In this document: piece by piece, positions 1-5,483 of the stretch
Layout of the letters: each line of letters begins with the position of its first letter
How positions within the stretch are numbered: position 1 is the stretch's first letter
Source of the DNA: JAFALX01 sp050734185
Lineage (GTDB): Bacteria > Chloroflexota > Dormibacteria > Aeolococcales > Aeolococcaceae
Reading direction: 5' to 3'
DNA: 6,585 bases
Assembly (NCBI GenBank): GCA_050734185.1
Contig: JBOHUE010000076.1
Location: 1-6,585 of the forward strand
Notes under the pieces: model-generated
The model's database searches: none
Told to the model about the DNA's origin: nothing
Seen by the model: only the letters and a program-made list of their open reading frames with translations
Program-made: the position numbers and the translations under genes

Positions 1-1
1 G

Positions 2-1087
2 ACCGGTCCTGGTCGCTCCATCACGATGGCGCACGCGCTCGTCGCGTGGGAGAGGTCGGTGAACGCGGCGGGCGGCATCAACGGCTGTCGCATCGACATC
101 GACGGCGGCACCATCCTCGACGACCAGGGCAACCCCGACCTGGGCGCCTCCCAGTACCGCCAGCTCTGGGAGGACAACAAGGTGTTCGCGTTTGTCGGCG
201 AGTGCGCGCCGCTCACCGACGAGCAGATGGTCCCGTACGTGCAGCAGAACAGCGTGCCGCTGGTCGGCGAATGTCAGTCATCGCCATCGGCGTACCAGCC
301 GCCGGGCACCCCCAATCAGTGCTTCTGCGTGTGGGTCGGCGGACCGACGCCGACGCAGAACGGACAGCTCGGCGCGTTGCTGATGGAGCGCGTGCAGAAC
401 TGGCCGGCATCCGGTGGTCAGATCGCCCTGCTCTGCCTCAACGATCCGACCACGATCCAGGACTGCCAGGGTGCCGCACAGCAGTACGGCGGCAGCGCTC
501 TGTGGAACGGCGGACCGCAGATGGAGCAGATCTTCGACAACAACTACGGGCAGCTCATCGCGGAGTGGCAGTCGGCCGGGATCAGCCACGTGCATCTCGC
601 GCTCGACCCGAGCAGCCTCGACCGGTTCCTGCAGGCGGCGAGCAACGCCGGGTACAAGCCGCAGATGTTCAACAACCTGGTCATCGACACCGGCACCGCG
701 GGGTCCGGCGGGTACAGCAACGCCGACGGGATGTACATCGGGACGCCGTGGACCCCGCTGGATCAGGACACCGCCGGGATGCAGCGGCTGCGCTCGGCGA
801 TGGCGACGTACTTCCCCGACGACAAGATCGACCTGTACGCGCAGACGGCGTGGATCTCCTGCCTCATCTTCGAGCACGCGCTCGAGCTCATGGGATCCAA
901 CGTGACCCAGGCGAACCTCATCAGCACGCTCAACGGCATCCGCGGCTGGGACTCGGGTCTGGGCCCCGTGGAGAACTACTCGGCCACCAACCACATCGGT
1001 CCGTACGAGAACGCGCTGATGCAGCTCCAGGGGGCGGGGACGCCCGGGTGGCGGCTGGTCACGGTGCACGGCGCGATCTCCGGCTAG
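2..1087 (+). CDS. ABC transporter solute-binding protein, branched-chain amino acid type (5'-truncated)
   Basis: The reading frame is open from base 2, so the gene begins upstream and the first internal ATG (26) is probably not the start. The first visible residues (GRSITMAHALVAWERSVNAAGGINGC, given here only as positions 4 onward of the fragment) match the first helix and the 'A...AGGI.G' turn of periplasmic-binding-protein type I folds of the LivJ/Peripla_BP_6 group. The missing part would be a signal peptide and the first beta strand. Such proteins bind a small solute outside the membrane and deliver it to an ABC permease. The ligand cannot be told from sequence, and no permease or ATPase gene is in view. 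The visible part holds eight cysteines (for example NGC, GEC twice, CFC), an even number that would suit disulfides in an exported protein. The TAG stop is followed after 24 bases by the next gene. An amidase-regulator or receptor-like relative of the fold is the main alternative. Confidence 0.8.
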   Translation, partial: TGPGRSITMAHALVAWERSVNAAGGINGCRIDIDGGTILDDQGNPDLGASQYRQLWEDNKVFAFVGECAPLTDEQMVPYVQQNSVPLVGECQSSPSAYQPPGTPNQCFCVWVGGPTPTQNGQLGALLMERVQNWPASGGQIALLCLNDPTTIQDCQGAAQQYGGSALWNGGPQMEQIFDNNYGQLIAEWQSAGISHVHLALDPSSLDRFLQAASNAGYKPQMFNNLVIDTGTAGSGGYSNADGMYIGTPWTPLDQDTAGMQRLRSAMATYFPDDKIDLYAQTAWISCLIFEHALELMGSNVTQANLISTLNGIRGWDSGLGPVENYSATNHIGPYENALMQLQGAGTPGWRLVTVHGAISG

Positions 1088-1095
1088 GCTTGCTG

Positions 1096-1111
1096 TGTAA
1101 TCATGTAATCA
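1096..1111 (+). promoter_or_regulatory. Perfect tandem 8-bp repeat TGTAATCA x2, candidate operator/-10 region
   Basis: Two identical copies of TGTAATCA (1096-1103 and 1104-1111) lie head to tail and abut the ATG at 1112. They are strikingly AT-rich in a GC-rich window. Each copy contains TGTAAT, which matches the -10 consensus TATAAT at five of six positions. No good -35 is visible and there is no Shine-Dalgarno sequence before 1112, so a nearly leaderless transcript is possible. Tandem 8-bp sites are the geometry used by some ribbon-helix-helix repressors (MetJ metboxes). The downstream gene encodes an RHH-like domain, so autoregulation is the natural inference. Confidence 0.5.
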
Positions 1112-1648
1112 ATGAAAACTGCACCGCCACCCGCCCTCACCGACGCCGAGCTCTCCGGCTGGTTCGCCGGCCGCCTCCCCGACAAGCTGTTCTCCAACCC
1201 TCCGGCCATCAGCGCCGATCGCGACGAGATCCTCGTGATCGGCGAGATCGCTGAGCCTGAGATGCCCGCCGACGCCACCGACGCCACTCGCGCGGCGGCC
1301 AGGTCGGCCCGCATCGGCCGCTTCCGCAGCGAGACGCGGGACGCGCGCATTCAGGTCGCCCGCGACGCCGAGCGCCTGTTCGGTCGCAAGGTCTCGTGGG
1401 GCGCGCGCTGCGGCGGCGTCGAGGAGCTCTTCACCACGCTCGGCGTGCCGGTCATGACGCGGCTTCGCCTCGAGGACCGCGGGACCCTCGACACCCTGAT
1501 CGACGCCGGAGTCGCTCGCAGCCGCAGCGAAGCTCTGGCCTGGTGCGTCCGGCTGGTCGCGCAGCACCAGTCCGACTGGATTGCCGACCTCCGCAAGGCG
1601 CTCACCAACGTGGAGAAGGTCCGTGGCACTGGACCAGGCGTCTCCTGA
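1112..1648 (+). CDS. Uncharacterised protein with C-terminal ribbon-helix-helix-like domain
   Basis: This encodes 178 residues. ATG 1112 is the first possible start after an in-frame TAA at 1106, and no ribosome site precedes it. The N-terminal part (about 11-47) has a tryptophan/proline-rich stretch, GWFAGRLPDKLF, followed by DRDEILVIGEI. The middle (about 55-95) is charged and helical, rich in Arg and Ala. The C-terminal part (about 112-165) reads as a beta strand (VPVMTRLRL), a helix (RGTLDTLIDAGVA) and a second helix (SRSEALAWCVRLVAQH), the layout of Arc/CopG/MetJ ribbon-helix-helix DNA-binding domains. I recall similar proteins in actinobacteria without an assigned function. Placing the RHH at the C-terminus after about 110 residues is unusual for simple repressors. 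The gene overlaps the following protease gene by 26 bases, so the two are probably co-translated. A role as transcriptional regulator of this unit, acting at the repeat at 1096-1111, is inference. Confidence 0.72.
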   Translation: MKTAPPPALTDAELSGWFAGRLPDKLFSNPPAISADRDEILVIGEIAEPEMPADATDATRAAARSARIGRFRSETRDARIQVARDAERLFGRKVSWGARCGGVEELFTTLGVPVMTRLRLEDRGTLDTLIDAGVARSRSEALAWCVRLVAQHQSDWIADLRKALTNVEKVRGTGPGVS

Positions 1649-2591
1649 CGCCGAGCTCCTCGACGCGTACTCCCGGACCCTGATCGATGTCGCCGAGCGG
1701 GTCTCCGCATCGGTGGCCGCGGTCACCGTGCTCGGGCGCGGCCGCGATGGCGGCCGCCGCCCGGCGGGCAGCGGTTCTGCCGTGGCGATCAGCGACGACG
1801 GCTACCTCGTCACCTCCGCGCACGTGGTCGCCAGCGGCGACGGCGGCAGGGTTCAGAGCGCCGACGGGCGCGAGATGGGCTTCGAGGTGCGGGGGCGCGA
1901 TGTGCTCTCCGACCTCGCCGTGCTCCGCGGCGAGCGCGGCGGGTTGCAGGCTGCAACGCTTGGCGACGCCGATGAACTCCGGCCCGGTCAGCTCGTCGTG
2001 GCCGTGGGCAATCCGCTCGGCTTCAGCGGCAGCGTCACGGCGGGCGTCGTCAGCGCGCTCGGCCGCTCGCTGCCGACGCGCAGCGGCAACCAGGTGCGGG
2101 TCATCGACGATGTCATCCAGACCGATGCCGCGCTGAACCCGGGCAACTCCGGCGGCGCGCTGGTCGACAGCCGCGCGCGTGTCATCGGCATCAACACAGC
2201 CGTCGCCGGGGTCGGTCTCGGCCTCGCAGTGCCGATCAATGAGACGACGCAGCGCATCATCTCCTCGCTGATGCGCGACGGCCGTGTCCGCCGCGCCTAC
2301 CTCGGCGTCGCCGGCTCGACGCGACCGCTGCCGCCGCGCTGGTCGGAGCAACTGGAGCGGCGCAACGGGTTGACCGTTGCCGAGGTTGTCGCTGGAAGCC
2401 CTGCGGAGAACGCGGGTCTGCGTCGCGGCGACGTCGTCATCGAGGTCGAGGGCCGCCCGGTGCAGCGCCCCGGAGACCTGCAGCGGCTCATGGTCGACCG
2501 CGCCATCGACCGTTTCATGGTGCTGCGCGTCCTGCGCGACGGCACCCTGCACACGCTGACCGCGATCCCGAACGAGCTCAGAGCCGCCTAA
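1623..2591 (+). CDS. Trypsin-like (HtrA/DegP-family) serine protease with one PDZ domain, no export signal
   Basis: This encodes 322 residues from GTG 1623, chosen because GGAG (1612-1615) lies seven bases upstream. A TTG at 1581 would add 14 residues without support. The chymotrypsin-fold catalytic triad is complete: His67 in YLVTSAHVV, Asp97 in VLSDLAVLRG and Ser176 in LNPGNSGGAL. The oxyanion-loop sequence GNSGG and the preceding VIQTDAALNPG are typical of the HtrA group (MEROPS family S1C). A single PDZ domain follows at about 225-315, with YLGV, the repeated-glycine turn and SPAENAGLRRGDVVIEVEG. The protein starts directly in the acidic helix before the protease domain. It has neither signal peptide nor membrane anchor, unlike DegP, DegS or most actinobacterial HtrAs, so it should act in the cytoplasm unless the start is wrong. 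At about 320 residues it is DegS-sized. Its gene overlaps that of the RHH-like protein, which suggests shared regulation. Its substrate is unknown. Confidence 0.9.
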   Translation: MALDQASPDAELLDAYSRTLIDVAERVSASVAAVTVLGRGRDGGRRPAGSGSAVAISDDGYLVTSAHVVASGDGGRVQSADGREMGFEVRGRDVLSDLAVLRGERGGLQAATLGDADELRPGQLVVAVGNPLGFSGSVTAGVVSALGRSLPTRSGNQVRVIDDVIQTDAALNPGNSGGALVDSRARVIGINTAVAGVGLGLAVPINETTQRIISSLMRDGRVRRAYLGVAGSTRPLPPRWSEQLERRNGLTVAEVVAGSPAENAGLRRGDVVIEVEGRPVQRPGDLQRLMVDRAIDRFMVLRVLRDGTLHTLTAIPNELRAA

Positions 2592-2598
2592 CATCGGG

Positions 2599-2617
2599 GG
2601 CGCGTTTCTGACGCGCC
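2599..2617 (+). other. GC-rich hairpin between protease and YCII-like gene
   Basis: GGCGCGT (2599-2605) and ACGCGCC (2611-2617) form a perfect 7-bp stem with the loop TTCTG, eight bases after the protease stop codon. There is no T-run after the stem, so it is not a classical intrinsic terminator. It could be a weak terminator, an mRNA-stabilising 3' end or chance in GC-rich DNA. Confidence 0.35.
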
Positions 2618-2639
2618 ATCAGCGATGTGGAGATCGAGC

Positions 2640-2960
2640 ATGCCGAAGTTCCTTGTCACGTACCACGGTGGCGATGGGATGCCGTCGGACCCGGCGGCCC
2701 TACAGCAGGTCGTCGCCGCGTTTATGGGCTGGGCTCAATCGGTCGGGTCCGCAATGGTCGACCCCGGCGCACCACTCACCAACATCAAGACGCTGTCGTC
2801 GTCCGGGGTGAGCGATGGCCCGGCACCGGGTCACGTGGGCGGCTACACCCTGCTCGAGGCGGACGACATGGATACGGCGGTGAGGCTCGCCGAGCCACAT
2901 CCGTTCATCAAGCGCGGCGGGTCGCTGCAGGTCAGCGAGGTCGCGGCTCCGCCAGGCTGA
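2640..2960 (+). CDS. YCII/DGPF-domain small protein
   Basis: This encodes 106 residues. ATG 2640 is preferred over ATG 2625 because GGAG (2629-2632) lies seven bases before it and MPKFLVTYHGG is the usual family-like N-terminus. The protein has the ferredoxin-like alpha/beta pattern of YCII-related proteins: strand MPKFLVTY, a helix around 20-37, strand GGYTLLEAD (68-75), a helix with MDTAVRLAEPHPF (77-89) and a final strand LQVSEVA. The conserved feature is the 'A..HP' segment with His87 just before the final GG and strand, which in YCII proteins carries a proposed catalytic or binding histidine. Family functions are mostly unknown; one member domain is used in dehalogenase-type chemistry and others sit beside sigma factors. 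No sigma factor is seen here. It lies 48 bases after the protease gene and 12 bases before the radical SAM gene, so it probably heads or joins the downstream run. Confidence 0.75.
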   Translation: MPKFLVTYHGGDGMPSDPAALQQVVAAFMGWAQSVGSAMVDPGAPLTNIKTLSSSGVSDGPAPGHVGGYTLLEADDMDTAVRLAEPHPFIKRGGSLQVSEVAAPPG

Positions 2961-2964
2961 GACA

Positions 2965-2990
2965 ATCGGCGCATGCGCCCATGCGCCGGT
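2965..2990 (+). promoter_or_regulatory. Strong hairpin enclosing the radical SAM start codon
   Basis: CGGCGCATG (2967-2975) and CATGCGCCG (2980-2988) are a perfect 9-bp inverted repeat with the loop CGCC. The stem extends by one U-G and one A-U pair to 2965 and 2990. The ATG at 2973-2975 forms the top of the 5' arm, so the start codon would be base-paired in the mRNA. The stop of the preceding gene is only 12 bases upstream, and a ribosome terminating there would reach into the stem and could open it. Translational coupling is therefore a plausible reading. Confidence 0.5.
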
Positions 2991-4262
2991 CGCGCCGACG
3001 GGTCCATTGAGATCCTCGACGGGGTGCGCGCCGCCGCGCGCTCCGGTGCGCGCGTCGTCGCGCTGCAAGCGGACGACGTCGTGCCGCTCCCCGACGACGC
3101 GACCCTCATGCACCTGCCCGGGCGTGAGCTCACGGTTCTGCAGCGCGATGGTGAGCCGCTGGAGCTCGGCGGCGACCTGCTGCCGCTCGCGGCGGTGCTG
3201 CCCGTGGGACACCTGCGCACGCTGGTGCCGGCGTCGCGGCCGCTGCCGGGCGCCGACCGGCTGCCGCTCTTCGGGTATGCGGCCGTTGCCGAACACAGCG
3301 GTCGTCTGGTCACGACTGCGCTCGCGACGGACACCTTCAAGTGGTGGGCGCCGTCATTGTTCGGCGGCGACGACGTGGCCGCCGCCGTCGACGCGGCGCG
3401 TGTGGCGCTCCCGCAGAACCGCCTCGTGGACCACCTCGCGGTGTGCGCGCTCGACCACCGCTGCTACACGGCGCAGAACACGTTTCTCCGTCGCTATGAG
3501 GGAGCGCTTCCCGCGTCACCCGCGTGCAACGCCGACTGTCTGGGGTGCATCTCGCTGCAGAGCGACGGCCAGGCGCCGGCGCCCCAGCCACGCATGGGGT
3601 TCGCCCCGACGGCGGACGAGCTCAGCGAGCTGGCCGCATATCACCTCGACGGTGGCAACGCGGCGATCGTCTCCTTCGGCCAGGGGTGCGAGGGCGAACC
3701 GCTGACGCGCGACGACGCCATCGTGCGCGCGACGCGCGACATCCACCGGCGTCATCCCAACGCGACGATCCACGTCAACACCAACGGCAGCCGGCCCGAC
3801 ACGCTGCGACGGCTCATCGATGCCGGATGCACGAGCGTCCGCATCAGCGCCATCTCCTTCACCGACAGCGTGTTTCGCGCGTACTACCGCCCGGTCGGTT
3901 ACTCGCTCGACGAAGTCGTGGAGTGCGGCAGGGTCATGAGCGCGGCGGGTGGTCAGGTCTGTCTCAACCTGCTGACGTTTCCCGGGCTCACCGACACACC
4001 GGGCGAGCTCGAGCGCACGACCGATGCCTGCCGCACCATGGGCGTGCACCAGGTGCAGTGGCGCTCGCTGAACGTCGACCACGACTGGCTCTGCGACGTG
4101 CTGCGCCATCGCGGCGTCGCTCTCGACGCCGGGATCGGTCTGCGTCAGGCATACGAATGGGTGCGCGAACAGCTGCCCGGAGTGGCGCACGGCAACTTCA
4201 CAAGGCCGTGGCGACACGGGATTGGCCCCGCCGGACCCGTGGTATCCTCGATGACGCTGTGA
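2973..4262 (+). CDS. Radical SAM enzyme of unknown substrate
   Basis: This encodes 429 residues from ATG 2973; a GTG at 3024 is a shorter alternative outside the start hairpin. The radical SAM cluster-binding motif is CNADCLGC (Cys185, Cys189, Cys192; CxxxCxxC), set in SPACNADCLGCISLQ. Other barrel features follow: FGQGCEGEPL (235-244), which fits the 'GGEP' SAM-binding strand, and IHVNTNGS (266-273), which fits the next strand. A separate N-terminal region of about 175 residues precedes the core. It holds the WW-containing segment near 124 and a cysteine pair (Cys158, Cys164) shortly before the cluster motif. There is no clear C-terminal SPASM cysteine set. Such enzymes cleave S-adenosylmethionine to start radical chemistry in the cytoplasm; the target here cannot be read from the sequence. 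The stop overlaps the rpmE start by four bases, and YCII-like, L31, DUF1385 and RF1 genes flank it. A role connected to translation is a guess from that context only. Confidence 0.85.
   Translation: MRPCAGRADGSIEILDGVRAAARSGARVVALQADDVVPLPDDATLMHLPGRELTVLQRDGEPLELGGDLLPLAAVLPVGHLRTLVPASRPLPGADRLPLFGYAAVAEHSGRLVTTALATDTFKWWAPSLFGGDDVAAAVDAARVALPQNRLVDHLAVCALDHRCYTAQNTFLRRYEGALPASPACNADCLGCISLQSDGQAPAPQPRMGFAPTADELSELAAYHLDGGNAAIVSFGQGCEGEPLTRDDAIVRATRDIHRRHPNATIHVNTNGSRPDTLRRLIDAGCTSVRISAISFTDSVFRAYYRPVGYSLDEVVECGRVMSAAGGQVCLNLLTFPGLTDTPGELERTTDACRTMGVHQVQWRSLNVDHDWLCDVLRHRGVALDAGIGLRQAYEWVREQLPGVAHGNFTRPWRHGIGPAGPVVSSMTL
4222..4248 (+). promoter_or_regulatory. Possible rpmE promoter inside the radical SAM 3' end
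   Basis: TTGGCC (4222-4227) and TATCCT (4243-4248) are separated by 15 bases, and the second element is preceded by TGG, an extended -10 feature. The rpmE GTG lies ten bases after the -10-like box with no ribosome-binding site between, so a near-leaderless transcript is possible. The -35 match is only partial and the spacer is short, so this is tentative. Confidence 0.3.
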
Positions 4263-4483
4263 AGTCTGGAATCCACCCCGAGTACCACACCGACGCCGTC
4301 GTGCACTGCCTGTGCGGCAACACGTTCACCACGGGTTCGACGCTCCCCGAGCTGAAGACCGAGGTCTGCTCCGTCTGCCATCCGTTCTTCACCGGAACGC
4401 AGCGCATCGTGGACACGGGCGGCCAGGTGGAACGCTTCCGGCGCCGTGCAGAGCGGGCCAAAGCCGGCGCCGCTTCGGCCTGA
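4259..4483 (+). CDS. rpmE: 50S ribosomal protein bL31 (zinc-binding type)
   Basis: This encodes 74 residues, close to the usual 70 or so for L31. GTG 4259 gives the family N-terminus MKSGIHPEYH. Cysteines 17, 19, 37 and 40 (CLC and CSVC) form the zinc site of the 'C+' L31 type. HPFFTG (41-46) and the RVxxTGGQVERF-like segment (49-60) are also family hallmarks. The C-terminus ends in an Arg/Ala-rich basic tail. L31 bridges the large and small ribosomal subunits. The start codon overlaps the radical SAM stop as GTGA, and no Shine-Dalgarno sequence is evident, so expression depends either on coupling to the upstream gene or on the nearby promoter-like sequence. A C+ form usually implies that zinc-limited conditions are met by a cysteine-free paralogue elsewhere in the genome, which cannot be seen here. 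Confidence 0.96.
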   Translation: MKSGIHPEYHTDAVVHCLCGNTFTTGSTLPELKTEVCSVCHPFFTGTQRIVDTGGQVERFRRRAERAKAGAASA

Positions 4484-4496
4484 GCGCAGCGCCGGC

Positions 4497-5453
4497 ATGA
4501 GCCGTCGCCGGCGCGTCCGTGACCTGCTGCTGACAGTCGCGCTCAACGCTGTCAACGCGACCCCGGCGCCCTTCTTCTATGGAGGCCAGGCGGTCGTCGA
4601 AGGTGTGTTGATGCGCGGGCGGCGCCACTACGCGGTGGCAGCGCGCCGGCCCGACGGCAGCATCATCATCTACAGCGACCTGCTGCGGATGCGGATGTAC
4701 AACTCGCGCTTCTGGGCGCTGCCGTTCTTCCGCGGAGTCGCAGGACTGGTGGAGATGCTCCACCTCGGCATGCGCGCGCTGCAGTGGTCGGTACGCGTCC
4801 AGCTGGGCGAGGAGGCACAGCTGAGCGCAGGCACGATGCGCGTTGCCATGGCGGGCTCGTTCGTGTTCGCCATCGGGCTCTTCATCCTCGCGCCGCTGGG
4901 TTTGAGCGCGTTGCTTCACCGGGCGCCGGTGCAGTCGGTGACCGGTGTGCTCATCGAGGGTGGCATTCGCGCCGCGATCCTTGTCGCGTACCTGCTCCTC
5001 ATCGGCCTGATGCCGAACATCCGCCGGCTCTTCCAGTATCACGGCGCCGAGCACAAGTCGATCAACGCGCTGGAGCACGGCGACCCCGTCGATGTCGTGC
5101 ACGTGCAGCAGAACAGCCGGCTCCACCCGCGATGTGGCACGGGCTTCATCGTCGTCGTGGCACTCGTCAGCATCATCGTGTTCGCGCCGCTCGGTGTGCT
5201 GCAGCCGCTTGTGCGGATCGCCTGCCAGATCGCGCTCGTGCCGGTTGTCGCCGCGGTGGCGTACGAGATCATTCGCGCGCTGACCAGGATCCGGCACACG
5301 GCCGTCGGTCGCGTGCTGCTGGCGCCGGTGCTGAGCGCTCAGTACCTGAGCACGCGCGAGCCCGACGCGTCGCAGATCGAGGTCGCGATCGCGGCGCTCG
5401 ATGCCGCCCGCGAGTCGGACCCGTCGGTGGGTGAGCTGGTCCAGATGCCATGA
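4497..5453 (+). CDS. DUF1385 (YqhQ-type) membrane protein
   Basis: This encodes 318 residues from ATG 4497, 13 bases after rpmE; a GTG at 4446 inside rpmE would add 17 residues and looks less likely. The family signature is clear: YGGQAVVEGVLMRG (28-41) near the N-terminus, YHGAEHKSINALEHG (181-195) in the middle and SRLHPRCGTGF (207-217) after it. The conserved Glu, His and Cys residues look like a metal site, and the family is often labelled as a predicted metal-dependent enzyme, but no reaction is established to my knowledge. About four membrane segments are visible (roughly 117-138, 150-172, 216-236 and 240-260). The signature HGAEHKS loop lies between the second and third. Position between rpmE and prfA matches an arrangement I associate with this family in several Gram-positive groups, and is the only contextual clue to its role. 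Confidence 0.9.
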   Translation: MSRRRRVRDLLLTVALNAVNATPAPFFYGGQAVVEGVLMRGRRHYAVAARRPDGSIIIYSDLLRMRMYNSRFWALPFFRGVAGLVEMLHLGMRALQWSVRVQLGEEAQLSAGTMRVAMAGSFVFAIGLFILAPLGLSALLHRAPVQSVTGVLIEGGIRAAILVAYLLLIGLMPNIRRLFQYHGAEHKSINALEHGDPVDVVHVQQNSRLHPRCGTGFIVVVALVSIIVFAPLGVLQPLVRIACQIALVPVVAAVAYEIIRALTRIRHTAVGRVLLAPVLSAQYLSTREPDASQIEVAIAALDAARESDPSVGELVQMP

Positions 5454-5483
5454 TGCGTGGAGCTCGGCGAGTTCACGTCAGAT

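Noticed and set aside
278..1069. Long open frame on the - strand opposite the solute-binding protein gene
   Set aside because: Its translation is low-complexity Arg/Ala/Val/His-rich without a recognisable motif, while the + strand encodes a clear protein family; it is a shadow typical of high-GC DNA.
1944..1956. Inverted repeat TTGCAG-G-CTGCAA as an operator
   Set aside because: It is inside the protease domain coding sequence, short, and fully explained by codons for Leu-Gln-Ala-Ala; no partner site was seen.
1112..2591. Toxin-antitoxin module, with the RHH protein as antitoxin
   Set aside because: The partner is a complete HtrA-like protease rather than a known toxin fold, and the RHH-like domain is C-terminal in a 178-residue protein, unlike typical short antitoxins with N-terminal RHH.
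1602..2594. 330-codon open frame on the - strand opposite the protease gene
   Set aside because: The + strand frame has a full catalytic triad and PDZ domain; the antisense product has no domain pattern.
2625..2639. Upstream ATG as the start of the YCII-like gene
   Set aside because: It has no ribosome site, and the residues it adds are not family-like, while ATG 2640 has GGAG at good spacing.
4389..5297. 302-codon open frame on the - strand over rpmE and the DUF1385 gene
   Set aside because: It spans two well-supported + strand genes and translates to His/Arg/Asp-rich sequence with no family pattern.
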